From NCBI GenBank assembly GCA_022385805.1, contig MU277697.1, positions 178,338 through 242,337 of the forward strand: a stretch of 64,000 nt of DNA, read 5' to 3'. A model generated the notes under the pieces. It was not told the DNA's origin, did not search any database, and was given only the letters and a program-made list of their open reading frames with translations. Source of the stretch: Pilatotrama ljubarskyi (taxonomy: Eukaryota; Basidiomycota; Agaricomycetes; Polyporales; Polyporaceae). Both the position numbers and the translations under genes were made by a program. This document shows positions 36,401-48,093 of the stretch, piece by piece. Each line of letters begins with the position of its first letter. Position 1 is the first letter of the stretch.

Positions 36401-37547
36401 CTAGGTGCGCCAGAGGTTTTCGTGCATCTGGAACCGGCCCGCTTGGTACAGGAACAGCCACTGCCCGTTACGCCAGTTCCAGTGGAAGCGGTGCTGGGTT
36501 ATCCAGAACACAACGTGTAGGAGGGTCGGGCAGAAGATACGGAGCTCAAGCAAGATGGCGCGCTGGAAGTGCTCGTTCGGGCGTGGTTCCCAGTGGCTCA
36601 CGTCAAGCTCGATCGCAGTGAGCGCGGGCAGCTTCATCAGACAGCGGTGAATGAGGTTCCACTGTGGGACCCGCGGCGGTCAGTAAACTCAAACTTTGTA
36701 AATGGACAGGAGCAGCCGCGGAGGGCTCGCTCACCTCGCGCAATTTAGCCGGCAGCGGGAGGATGCCCAAGTAGCGCAGGTTGGAAGCGTAGACCGACTT
36801 GGAGACGAGTTGCACAGTTTCCAGCACGAGCTCCTCCGGCAACCCAACGATGCAGAGATTGCGAAGCGTCTTCATGATCTTGCCGAGATCTGCGATGACA
36901 GTGGGAATAAAGGGCACGGTCTCGTCTTCGGCTGCCATCTGGACTCGCTTGAGCGGACTTCCGAGGAGCTCAGCTACCGCGAGAAGAGGCCCGCTGTACA
37001 CCTCCAAGACAGGCAGACAGTTTGGCGGAAGCGGGAAGAGGGGGAGCTCCTCGCGAGAGTCGCTGGTGGTGAGCAACTGTAGCTTGTGCTGCGTCTGCAG
37101 GAACGCGACCATGTGCCCGTCCCACGGAAGACGCAGTGTCGCTTCTCGCAGCTGGAACTTGATGTCGTCGTGATCCAGGAGCCATGAATGCTCGCATGCC
37201 GGGTCATGTATGGCTAGGAACTCGAGGTTGGGGAGCTTCGTGAGCGCATGCTGGAGGGCCAGCCAGAACTGCGGAGGCACGTTGCGCAGGTCGTTCCGCG
37301 TGGTAACTCGACGCGGATCCTGGTATATGACCAGGCGCTTGACGTACGCCCCTCTGTAGGCGTCGCGGACCATGACGGCGTGACAGGCGAGGAAAGTGGA
37401 GTGCGCGTCGCGGAGGATCATCACTTCATAGAGCTTGGGCTCCGCGGCGCGCTGGAACGCTTTGCTTGTGCAACTGAGCGCGAGGAGGTCGCGCGGAGTG
37501 GCGTACGACACTATGGCGCTGAACACCTCAGGAGGCAGTTGAACCAT
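36401..37547 (-). CDS. F-box protein with leucine-rich segments
   Basis: Two exons (37547-36735, 36661-36401) give 357 residues. The N-terminus, VQLPPEVFSAIVSYATPRDLLALSCTSKAFQRAAEPKLYEVMIL, is an F-box, so the protein should act as a substrate adaptor of an SCF ubiquitin ligase. Downstream LRR-like stretches include LPNLEFLAIHD and LRNLCIVGLPEELVLETVQLV. The start is immediately before the F-box. The 73-nt intron is phase 0 and leads into WNLIHRCLMKLPALTAIELD. It is unrelated in detail to the F-box gene at 12 kb beyond the shared architecture. The target is unknown. Confidence 0.85.
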
Positions 37548-38403
37548 GATGTCTCCTGGTGAACGAATCCTGCCCGGTCAGCACATGTCGAAGCAAGCTA
37601 TAAAAGATGTGCACTCACTGTATATATCTTTTTCGAAGATTCAGGAGGTGAATTGTGTGATATCTCTGAACGCGTTGTGCGCAGTTCTGCCTACAGTGAG
37701 ATCTGTAAGTATATCGTTTGGCACAAGTCAAGGCGACTTCGCCGATCGTAGGAAGCCACTTTCGCAAATGGCACAACACAATATCAACAAATTGGGCAAT
37801 ACGCCAGAAAGACGAAGCAGACTAGACCTGCACAACTAATCTGTCATAGCGCTGTACGTACCTGAGGTAGCTGGCTATATGCAGTGGCGTATGCGGACGA
37901 TAGTAAGCGCCGGATGTGACCAGGACAATACGCTTCAAAGTCGACCTCACACGTTCAGCCAAGTGTGAAGCAGAAAGTGTGTGTGACTTACAGGTTGGCT
38001 GTTGCTCTGAGTGTTTCTCGCAGGGTCGACTGCGAAGGTAATTGGTATCCAGAGAGCTTAGCCACAGATTTCGCGAGTGGCGTCAGTGAGCCGGGGTGAG
38101 CGGGATCCTTCCTGGTCGCTGATGATCTACTGAGCCTACATCAAACGTTATAATCATGTTTTCTGCGAAGAATGATATGTCAGAAACATACCTGCCTGCA
38201 TAACCGGAAGGGCGGAAGGAGGTGGACGAGGACAAGGTTGCATAAAAGCTGTGGCGGAGACCAGGACGACTTAGCGCCCGGCGGATGGCGGTAGGCGCTG
38301 GCGCTGGACGCGTCCGGAACGAGCGAACACGCTTCTTGATACCCATCGGCCACCATCCACTGCCCCGCCCCCCTCATTATCCATCGTTACACGCGTCTTC
38401 GAC
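37548..38403. other. Divergent promoter region between F-box gene and EB1 gene
   Basis: No gene is seen. The start codons on either side face apart. Confidence 0.5.
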
Positions 38404-39521
38404 ATGGGAGAGTCTCGTACAGAGCTGCTGGCATGGCTGAACGACCTGCTGCAGATCAACTACACAAAGGTTGAGCAGTGCGGGACGGGTGGCGCGTACT
38501 GCCAGATTATGGACTCGATCTTCGGTCAGTACGCTGTTTTGCAGCCTCACATGAATCGCGGGAGAGGTGACCACGGAAACATCCAACATTACCTTCAGGA
38601 GACGTACCAATGGCGCGCGTGAAGATGAACGCGAAGCACGAGTATGAGTTCATTGCGAACTTCAAAATCCTCCAGAACGTTTTCAGGCAGCACAAGATTG
38701 AGAAGGTTCGTTCCTCTGCCAGCCCTTCTGCACGCAGTCTCTTACTCTCCGTAGCCCATACCGGTCGAGAAGCTCGTGAAGTGCAAGATGCAGTATGTCT
38801 TACCGTCTCTTTCCAGCCACGCACCCTTCCATTCATGCACGTTCGACCCGCAGGGACAACCTCGAGTTCCTCCAGTGGTGCAAGCGCTTTTGGGACACCA
38901 ACTACGGCGGTCAGGGATACGACCCTGTTGCAAGACGACGTGGTGCCCCGACCGACACACCTGCCACCATCGCTCCTCTCGCCCCCAGCCGTGGAAGTGC
39001 CGGCAGCCTGCATGCAGGCCCATCTAGGGCGGGTGGCCGCACGCCCGTGACTGGGCACCGCTCTGGTTCTCGCGCTGGCTCTACTCAGCCCAATGAAGCT
39101 CTTCAAAATCTACAAGCCCAATTGCGGGAGATGAACGTGCATCTGGAGGGTTTGGAAAAGGAGCGTGACTTCTACTTCGCGAAGGTCAGTCCATCTGTCC
39201 CTGCCATGAATGTTCAGATGAGCCGACAGAGGGTATTATGAACCTCTGTACTTGTACTGCTGGCTCTGTCCTGTGCACTCGATCGGACCTACTGACTGTG
39301 AACCTAGTTGCGGGACATTGAGATCCTCGTGCAACAGCAAATGGAGGTACTGCAAGCTGAAGACAAGGATGACCCGGTTCTTCGTGATATCCAGAAGATC
39401 CTGTACTCGACCGAGGTCAGTGTCCCTGTGATCACCTGCTGCGGCCCCTCGGACTGAATTGCCATGGTAGGAGGGCTTCGAGGTTCCCGAGGCGACCGTA
39501 GACGAAGAGGAAACGTTCTGA
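38404..39521 (+). CDS. BIM1/mal3 homolog: EB1-family microtubule plus-end binding protein
   Basis: Six exons (38404-38524, 38599-38705, 38755-38792, 38854-39184, 39308-39415, 39471-39521) give 251 residues. EB1 proteins track growing microtubule plus ends and recruit partners during polarised growth and mitosis. The N-terminal calponin-homology domain is clear: [83 protein letters not shown] basic Ser/Gly linker follows, then the EB coiled coil ([32 protein letters not shown]). The acidic tail ends in DEEETF, a variant of the EEY/F end bound by CAP-Gly proteins. All splice phases match. Confidence 0.95.
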
Positions 39522-40065
39522 CATATCACCAGTCAAGTATACGATGTCCCGCAATATTCCCATTTAGTCGCTCCACCTTCCTGTTGTATGCTTGCAGCTA
39601 CGCCGCCTATCCACCGTCCTTCCCTATCGTACTGTCGCTCTGTGCCTCATCGACCGCTCCGTCGCTTTGTCGTTGCACTCACAATACCACGTCTTCAGAA
39701 GCACCTCGGCTCGCCAGCCTTTGGCAGTGAACAGGCACCGATACGCACCGTCCTGTAGGCTCGGCTCGGATAGAGCATGGAGGTAAGACCTGAGACAGAG
39801 CATTGACGATGCCTTGGATTCGTCAGGAGAGCTGTTTGACGCATAATGGCTGCACCGCCGTCGTATGTCATCCCGTTACGAGCTGTGCGGTACGCCGCCC
39901 AAAGAGACGCTACGGTGATGCGAGACTTCTGGGCGCTCGCAGGTTCAACATTTACAGTCTCGTTCTCCAAGAGCAAGATGTATATTCTCTCCCTTCTTCC
40001 TCGGCCCTTCTTTCTCCGGTGCGACTTCAATTCATTCAGCTGCGCTGCCGCGTCCTCGGGGGAAG
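39522..40065. other. Short intergenic stretch
   Basis: It contains the EB1 3' flank and the upstream region of the next plus-strand gene. A small frame at 39846-40076 has no support. Confidence 0.45.
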
Positions 40066-41289
40066 ATGATCTATGACCAGTCGAACTCGCGTCTGGTGAT
40101 CATCGAGGACCGCGACGAGGCGGTACAATATGAGGGCGACTGGGTGCCGACGACCATCTTCGGGGAGACGTTGAGCATGGCCAGAGGGATTGATGCGTCC
40201 GTGTCGTTCGAGTTTGACGGTGAGTCCCCACCACCGAACGTCGATGTAAGAGAGCCGGATTGACGTATAGCCCACAGGCACGAGGATCATCGTCATTGCC
40301 CTCGCGATACCGGTGGACTACGAGTACGCGAGCGTCTCCGTGATACAGTTCGCGATCGACAGTGTGGTGGCAGAGACAGTCGTCGCGCCCGTGTACACCA
40401 ACTACACGTTCTATCGCGTCTTCGAGAGCCAGGGCCTCGGCGAGGGTACGCACACGATCAACATGACGGTGTTGGACGCGCCGTACGACTACCCGTTCTA
40501 CCTGGACTACTTCATGTTCCAGCCGAGCAAGAAGTATGGGAATCTGGCTTTCGCGCCGTCGACGTTGCAGGTGCAGTCGGGTGGACCGATGGGAAGCTCG
40601 AGCGATAAGCCTCAGGTAGGCGCGATTGTAGGCGGAGTGTTGGGCGGACTGACCTTCGTGGGACTCGCAATCGGCCTCTTCTTCTGGTGGAGACGGAGAC
40701 GACAACATGCGTACGCATCCCTGGACGGTAGTTATGGTAAGCGCTATTCGTCGTGGTAGCCTGCCTAGTTCTTAACCACCGCGACGCAGATCCTGTCGTA
40801 AAACCCAAGTCTCCGCCCTCAATCACTCCGTTCACTTCCATACGCCCTACATCCGCCGCGTTCACTGCCGACTCAAAGCGCGCGTCATCCAACCCGTCAG
40901 GTGCACCCCGTGCCACTTCCTTCTTCGTACCTGCGTCCACATCTGCGCCGTCAGCCTCTTCCGGCGACTCTTCAACATCCCCGCAAAGCCCCTCCGAGCA
41001 CTCCAGTACAGGTGCTACAGTGGCATCATCCAGCACGATCCCTGCAGATAGTCAGATCGGCGCTGTGCCAGGCTCACTCGGCTACCAAGTGCGCGAGGCA
41101 CCGCATCTGCACAGCATGCACGGGCGTGTCGGAAGCACGCACGCAGTTGTGACGCCTCTTTCGCTGCGCAAACAGAGACGACCGGGTATGGCGGACTTGG
41201 TGCAGGCTGCGGTGCAGGCTGCGCGCGGGACGACTCGGAGAGATGATGTGACCCCTTCGGAGGCGCCACCGAGGTATTCGGCGCACTGA
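40066..41289 (+). CDS. Single-pass membrane protein with extracellular beta-rich domain
   Basis: Three exons (40066-40219, 40278-40736, 40790-41289) give 370 residues. The N-terminal part resembles a carbohydrate-binding or lectin-like fold common in agaricomycete surface proteins: RLVIIEDRDEAVQYEGDW, FEFDGTRIIVIALAIP, then HTINMTVLDAPYDYPFYLDYFMF. A Ser/Gly linker leads to one helix (VGAIVGGVLGGLTFVGLAIGLFFWW) followed by RRRR, the stop-transfer signal. The C-terminal about 160 residues are Ser/Pro/Thr-rich and end SEAPPRYSAH, a PPxY-like motif that could bind WW domains of ubiquitin ligases (inference). No N-terminal signal peptide is visible, which is usual for this group but could mean a missed first exon. 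Function unknown. Confidence 0.8.
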
Positions 41290-41809
41290 GGCCCTCTGTA
41301 GGATACTATCTTGGCCTTCGGCACTCGTACTTGCACTTCCCGCGCTGGTGCTCATTGTGGTATTTTAATCAAGTCCTCGACTATACGGGGCAGTACTCTG
41401 TCTCAGAATCTTTACTGCACGAGACTGTCGCCTTGGGACAAGCTGTGACGCTATGCCGGGGACCTGGGAGTATAGCGGTATTCTGCCCTTGCCGGCGCGC
41501 CTGACAATGTATTGCTGCAGGTCCTGAGTGCTGTCCCACGTGTTGCTGAGGGTCGAGGAAGTACGGTGCCCATGCTATTTCTGCGCTTTCAATGTCGACG
41601 GTACGCCAGAAGCTCAATTCATGTACTCCGCTGCCCAAAGCCAAAATGGGTCGGCGGACTGGCTTCATAGTACGATCCTCATAGTCACGCATATACACAG
41701 TATATACACTGCTCGCTGATGACATGTGAGCGGGAACCTAGGATGATGGACCTGAGCGAACGTCAAACACACTTGAAACTCCATGATAGCTGTATAGCAG
41801 GTACGAGTA
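41290..41809. other. Convergent intergenic stretch
   Basis: It lies between the 3' ends of the membrane-protein gene (+) and MFS copy B (-). No gene seen. Confidence 0.5.
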
Positions 41810-43440
41810 CTATACACGTGCAAAGAGTCGCGGGTTGACTCTGCATTTGGACCACAGCAGGAGAAGCGATCCGAGGATATTGACGACGCCGCATAAAACG
41901 ATCATTCCTGTGTAGCTCCCGCCGTCTCCTCGTAGGACAGCGCCTGCCGCCGGACCTCCGGCCAACACTCTGGAACGGTTTCGACGTCAGCGAGATTTGG
42001 TGGCAATTCCGGTCACTCACCCAAATGATGCGACGCTGTACAAGATGCCGATACGCGTTCCTACCTCCCCGATGTTGGATATCTGGGCTATGCAGGGGAT
42101 TTGCATCGCCAGGAACGCCCCCGAAAAGCACCCATACACGACGGCGAAGAGCACGATGGCCATGAGCGACTTCGCAAATGTCCAGAAGACAAGCGCCAGA
42201 AGGCCCATGAGGAAGGTGGTCGGTACGACGATGTTGAAGCGGCCGACAGTATCCGCGAGAAAAGGCGGCGCGATGCGGCCGAAGATGCTGCCCGCATTCA
42301 TGGCGGAAATGATGTAGAAGGACGTGCCGGAGGATATTTCCCGGTATATTGCGTAGTCCGCTAGATACACGAATGGGATGAACAAAGCTGGATCGAACAG
42401 ATGAGGTCTAGCCATTACGACGATACCCCACTTGGAGAAGTGAGCTCACCGAAGTTGACGAGAAGACAGCCTGCGACGAGCAACACGAAAGGGGTATCTC
42501 GGACCACGGCAGCATCTGGGATGACCTTCGCATTCTTCCGACCGGGAGGAAGTCTGCTCGTAATAGTCACGCACGATATCGTGCATAGTGCTAGGCACAG
42601 GAACCCGGAGGCTCGTACGGCCCACCCGAAACCAATCGCCGAGAAGAGGTGTCGATACATTATGGGGAATACGACGCCTCCTACGCTGGAGTGATCAGTA
42701 GCAATTCTCGAACGCAGGGATACGCCGTCACCAACCGACGCCGGATCCTGCGATGGCTATGCCGACAGCCGTGGCTCTGTACCTCCGGAAATGAGTTGAT
42801 ATTGAGGCGAAGGTCGGATAGAACCTGGCCATGAATAGATGAGGCTTCACTTGGTACTATGTATCGTTCGGCACTGGCAATACTCACAGCATGCCATATG
42901 AGAGCCCGGTAAGCAGACCCTGCACGAGCAGGAACTGGTAGTACTGCATGCACACGCTCGTGAGCATGGTGCTGACTACCAGGACGATGGACCCCGGAAT
43001 CAAAATAACACGGGGGCCATATGCATCGAATATTCGGCCGAGGAAACCTCCCTTCACGATGCCATGAGTACGCTATCATGTATGTCTGCCGATGCGAGAT
43101 TGGTACTCACAGAGAAGTAGAGGATCCATAACTGCAGTGACCCAATCCAGGATATCGTTGATGCAGGGAGATCCCGCAGCTGGTTTTCTGCGTACCATGT
43201 CTCGAACACTCCGAACGCGGTGAGCTGGCCGCAGCAGAATAGAGCCAGTACTGCGCCAAAGACGGTAAGCCAAGCCTTGAACCCGCCGTCCGGGTACCCC
43301 GAGTCATCTGGAAAGACAGGCGGGGAGCGAGAGCGGCTATCCCCGGCCGACTTCGGTTCTGGGGTTTCAGCAACGGAGTTTACACATGTAGCCAAGGTAG
43401 CAGACTCCATGTCGGGGTGTCGCTCGGCCAGGAGAGCCAT
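41810..43440 (-). CDS. MFS transporter, monocarboxylate-porter type (copy B)
   Basis: Six exons (43440-43111, 43051-42888, 42824-42736, 42680-42450, 42387-42021, 41969-41810) give 446 residues. Exons 2-6 have exactly the lengths of copy A at 20.3 kb (164, 89, 231, 367, 160 nt). The helix-1 motif is YPDGGFKAWL. GGFLGRIFDAYGPRVILIPG, SGVGGVVFPIMYRHLF and FGRIAPPFLADTVGRFN follow. I place the start at 43440 (MALLAERHPDMES); the frame is also open to a Met at 43500. About 12 helices are predicted by eye. The substrate is unknown. It is in head-to-tail order with copy C just upstream. Confidence 0.9.
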
Positions 43441-44255
43441 CGAGGAGTTGTAGGGAGAGCGACGCAAACGGGAGAGGTGCACTATGCTGCAGTATTCCAC
43501 GGATCCCGAGCGGCATGATATAGGCTAGGGCCAGACGGACGAAGCTGCGTCTTAACGCCCGATATTGGCCATGCGTCGGGGGACTCCCTGGCCATATAAG
43601 CGGCGAGGAAGAAATGACCCCATTCGAGCGCCAGTCAAACCCAGAAGATGGTTTAGGACGGCTTCCTCTGATCATGCTCACCATCGTGAGACTGTCTGCG
43701 AAGGGGAGTTCACATTTTTGAGATAGTCACCAGATAGGGCGGCGAGAATACCTCACAGGGACTCGGCGCCGCCGGCACGCAATGGCGCACAAGACTTGAT
43801 GTGCGGACATGGTACGTATGAGAGTCTGAAATGCCATACAATGCCAGCATGAGGGCGGTCGGCCGCGCGGCATTCAACAGCGTGGATAATGCACCGATGG
43901 AAGCACCATCCAGAATGCCTCTACTCGGTAGCTTGTGAAGGTGTGCCTTCATGCGAACCAGGATCGCCGTATTTCATCGCCTTGCCTCTGGGCAAACTAC
44001 CTGCACATCAGATACGAGGTCAGTAAGGAGCACAAAGCGATAGAGTGTGCGAGGTACTTGCTCTGGTGCTGTCCAGGTGATCATATGCTCACACGTAACC
44101 GTTCGAAGAAGGAAGACATGCGTGCCGCATCAAACTTCTTGTACGTGCCCGCCCCTCGGAAACCACTGCCACCATGGGACAGACAGAAGCGCTAAGTCTA
44201 TATGGATGAGTGTAAAAATACAGCGTTGCGGACAGGATCTCATAGCGTCTGCCAA
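43441..44255. other. Spacer between MFS copies B and C
   Basis: About 0.8 kb holding the promoter of copy B and the 3' flank of copy C. No gene recognised. Confidence 0.5.
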
Positions 44256-45852
44256 TCAAACCACTGCCAAGGTCCGGCGGTCTATGCGTAGCCGCGCCCA
44301 CAACATGAAGAACGAGCCGGCAACGTTTGAGACGCCGCAAAGCACGATCATCCCCGTATATGAGCCATGCCCTACCCTCAGGAGAGCTCCCGCCGCAGGA
44401 CCGCCCGCAAGGGCTCTATGAATGCATGACAATGTTAGGCTCGCGAACCCGGGCGCTACGAGAGGTCATGGACTCACGCGAATGATATAATACTATACAA
44501 CATGCCGATCTTGGTGCCAACCTCCTTGCGTTCCGAGATCTGAGCCACGCAGGGAATGAGCAGCGCAATGAAGGCGCCAGAGAAGAACCCATATACGATG
44601 GCGAAGAGCACGATCGCAACGAGACTCTTTGCGAAGATCCAGAACACTAGCGCTGAGAGTCCCATGAGGAAGGCGCACGGCACCATGACATTGAAGCGAC
44701 CGACGGCGTCGGAAAGTAAGGGCGGGGCTAGGCGGCCGAGCGTCCCTCCTCCATTCATGGCAGACAGGATGTAGAAGATGGTAGAGGCGGAGATACCGTT
44801 GTCCTTTGCGTAATCGGCGATGTAGAAGAACGGGATGAAGAGTCCTAAAGGATTGACGTGAGCAATATGAACGATCTTAGATAGTCAAAGAGGCACTCAC
44901 CGAGACATATCAGGATGCTGCCCGCGACCACGAGTACAAACGACCCGTCTTGCAGCAGGGCACACTTGAGAACGGAGGTCTTCTGCTGTCCAGGCGGACG
45001 CATGCTGGTGACTGTGATCACAGCCACGCAGCACGCGGCAAGCGAGATGAAGCCCGAGATTCGAACTGCCCAGCCGAAGCCCACGCGCTCAAAGAGCTGC
45101 TGGAACAGAACGGGATACACGACACCGCCTGCCGGAGATTGTTCAAGACCTGCGTGGACCACCCAGCAAACTTAACGAACCTACGCCGGAGCCTGCGATA
45201 GCAATGCCAACAGCGGTCCCTCGGTACTTGTCAAAATGCGTGGATATCGCAGCAAGTGATGGATAGAACCTGCTGAACGGTCAGCACTTGTTCCTCCACG
45301 AAGTTCGGGTACGCACATCATTCCGACGCCTAATCCAAACAATATTCCTTGAGCGAGGACGAACTGGTAATATCTTGACGCCAAACTCGTCATCATTATA
45401 CTGAAGACGAGGACGACAGAACCAGGAATCATGATGACTCGCGGTCCGTATGCATCGAAGATGAGACCAACAAAACCGCCCTATCCTCAGCTGTGATCAG
45501 TGCCGACGGTGCATTCGGCGAACTTAGCACGCACCGAGAAGAAGAATATCCATAGCTGCAATGAGCCAATCCAGGCAATTGTGGACGGCGGCAATTCGCG
45601 CAGTTGGTGTCCGGCATACCATGTCTGAAATGTGCCGAACGAGTTCAACTGCCCGAACGTGCAAAAGAGCGCAAGGAAAGCTCCCAGCACGGTTAGCCAT
45701 GCTCGTACGCCGCCGTCCGGATAGCTGGCTGTCACGGGTATGCTAACAGAGGAGTTCTTCTCCCCGTGAGCCAATTCGTCGAGGCCCGTATCCGCCATCA
45801 TAATGTTATCGTCAATGTGACTCGTTGACCGACATGCTGGCCATTTGTTCAT
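44256..45852 (-). CDS. MFS transporter, monocarboxylate-porter type (copy C)
   Basis: Six exons (45852-45535, 45480-45317, 45269-45181, 45128-44901, 44844-44478, 44415-44256) give 441 residues. Exon lengths match copies A and B except exon 4, which is one codon shorter. The motif YPDGGVRAWL starts helix 1. The stretch LALFCTFGQLNSFGTFQTWYAGHQL is nearly identical to copy A, so A and C look closer to each other than to B. An alternative Met (MMADTGLDE, about 45798) corresponds better to the start of copy A. It is probably a plasma-membrane carrier of small organic acids; the exact substrate is not readable. Confidence 0.9.
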
Positions 45853-46839
45853 GATGGAGCTGGAAGGGAATCCAGACGGAGGCGCGAGAGGGCCAGTGGG
45901 GAAGCGGGAGCAGGAGCGACGTCGTTAGATGCCCTGTAGATATATGTGATGTATGCAACATCGTGGCTGCTCTGAGGATCCGCTTGAGACCCTGGGAATC
46001 GGATCTTTGAAGTGAAGTGGACAGGCCCCTGCGATAGTCCGTTCCCTGTCGGAGGAGTTGTCAGCTCCGCGATGCGTAGGGAAGACGGAGGCCACGGAAC
46101 CAGCTGCGCCGGCCCGTCATGGATGTCAACTAACCTGTTCAGAGCTTCGCTTGGCGAATCGGCGATGGTTCCTGCGCGCTTTGGGCGGGGCTGGGACAGA
46201 TCTGCTGGACAGGACCCTCCTAGAATGGACCTATCCGTCAATCACGGACAGTTAGACATCCGGCATGATGGTAGAGAACGGGACACTTACCTCAGAGCTA
46301 GAGCGCTCCCTCGGGCCCAGCGCACAACACCTTGCTCAACAGAGGAGAGAGGTGTCCTATAACGGTTCGGTGCCGATGGATAAGTATGAGTGAGACTACA
46401 GCACGGCCTATAGCGCTCAGCGCCCGAGCAGCTGTTGAGGTCGCTTCGGATTAGACGCTCGCCGAACGCTCGTGGTGAATGGGCGTCCCTTACGTTGATC
46501 GAATATCAGGACCTTGGTGCACTTGCTCAGGGATACGTGCGTTTGCGGGTATCCCCACAATAAAGCACCACGATGCGGGTAGAGCCTAGAAAGTGGCAAT
46601 TGAACACGGCAAAGTCCTCCATCAGATGACCAAAGGGCAGGGTTCAAACAGCAGCGGCGAGTGGACAAGTTGCTACTCACCTCAGTGAGTCCCGGTGACC
46701 AACTGCCTGCACATACGTTAGTACGTGGATTGCATGGTAGTGGAATATTGCCGCTCCGTGTCCCAATCACAAGCACAGACCGTTCACAGCCATAGATTCT
46801 CGTCCGCGTCACCTTTGCGAGCTCCTTGGTTCTCGGGAC
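45853..46839. other. Intergenic stretch with a dispersed repeat
   Basis: It contains the promoter region of MFS copy C and the repeat copy at 46163-46283. No intact gene. Confidence 0.5.
46163..46283. repeat. Dispersed repeat, copy 1
   Basis: About 120 bases, beginning GATGGTTCCTGCGCGCTTTG and including GTCAATCACGGACAGTT, recur in the same orientation at 56384-56513 with small insertions and substitutions. I see no coding potential in either copy. Confidence 0.75.
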
Positions 46840-47300
46840 TTAATCTAGATTCTTGGACTTCGGAGAGTGTGTCCGTGTAACTCCGAGTTCAAAGCAGCGA
46901 GGTGCATGCGTGGACTGCCGGGCCACCCCGACAACGACGGAGTGCGACGGCGTGACTGCGTTGTCCATGCCTTCCGGAAGCGCGAAACATGGACAGGGCG
47001 CGGAGAGAAGTCCGGCGGTTCGGTTCGGGGCTAGAGTGGCGTCTAGGCGTTCGGTGTGCGTCCATTCGGAGAGGAGGTCAAAGCAGCGAAGCTCGAGACG
47101 CACCGCGCGGGCTTGGAGGGCGCTGTACGCTCCCCACCCCTCGATGTCCGCGCCGACTGAGCTGAACCCGCCGAATTCGTAGAACTGTTCAGCGTGCCGG
47201 TGGCGTCAAGCACAAGTATAGCAGCTGAGGGGCCCGAAGTGCATACCTGTTTCCAGCGGTCGTTGTCTCGGGTCGCCAGGGGGAGACCTAGATGGGAGCG
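46840..47300 (-). pseudogene. GH2 beta-mannosidase, C-terminal fragment
   Basis: Read on the minus strand, LATRDNDRWKQ is followed by an intron-like gap. Then comes FYEFGGFSSVGADIEGWG, then VRLELRCFDLLSEWTH, LAPNRTAGLLSAPCP and TPSHSVVVG. This order and wording match the C-terminal beta-sandwich of fungal GH2 beta-mannosidases (from memory). It has no start or catalytic part. The N-terminal portion of a gene of the same family lies 9 kb away at 56653-58495 in the same orientation. I infer that both are parts of one gene separated by an insertion or rearrangement. The assignment of this piece is less certain than that of the N-terminal one. Confidence 0.5.
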
Positions 47301-48093
47301 GTGAGTTTCACAGACCTGAGTGTTGAGAGGGGAAGAGGCGATCACTGTCGGGATAGTGTCTTGGTTGGCGTCTCTCTACTCAAGTTTGGGTGGACAGACG
47401 AAGGATGAACACGAACCAACCGCCTGATCGGTGGTCACGGTGGTGGTGGTGGTGGTAACCTAACCCTAGACGAACAAGGCACGGACGACTCTGAATGTGT
47501 GACTGCGTGACGACCCGGGCCGTCCTCAGGAGTCAGAGTATAGTCAAGGTTATACATCTGCAAAAAGTCTAAGCGCTCGCGCACCCCCGCGAGACCTTAC
47601 AATCACTCCAAGCTACCGCGAGAAGGGCTCCCGATCGCGCAAGCAATCGGGGAATAGGCACGTCTTCGCACTCCCTGCAATCCGTATGCTGTGGTATCGC
47701 GAGCGTGTGTGCTCATGACAAGCAACCGCAGGGCTCAAGGTCGGTTGTCGGTATCGCAGGCCATCGCGAGTATGTGGTCGGGAGGATGCCAGCGGGACGG
47801 GACGGGACAGCCACTGCGCCAGCTGCGAGCTGCGACGGAGAAAGTCGGAACAAGGGGATGAGTATCGCACAGGCCGATGTGATAATATGACACAGTCGCA
47901 TTCGTGAACAGACACTAGAAGTACACAATTGCGGGGCAACAACCGGACGTTCACGACTATTGTACAGTAGGCACATATATCCATTCGGCCCGCTAGACAG
48001 ACAGTACTGGTAGAGTTTGGATCTTTGATGTGAGTTGGGATGCAGAATTGACATATTGACGACTTGATGTAGGGGAAATGAATGAGTGGCGCG
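47301..48093. other. Spacer with GGT microsatellite
   Basis: A short GGT repeat (47430-47457) is followed by a telomere-like AACCTAACCCTA that is probably chance. The rest is non-coding flank of the DUF6698-like gene. Confidence 0.5.

Noticed and set aside
39846..40076. Small plus-strand frame before the 40.1-kb membrane-protein gene
   Set aside because: It overlaps that gene's first exon in another frame and has no supporting features.
47457..47469. Telomere-like AACCTAACCCTA
   Set aside because: Fewer than two repeat units, so no evidence of an interstitial telomere.
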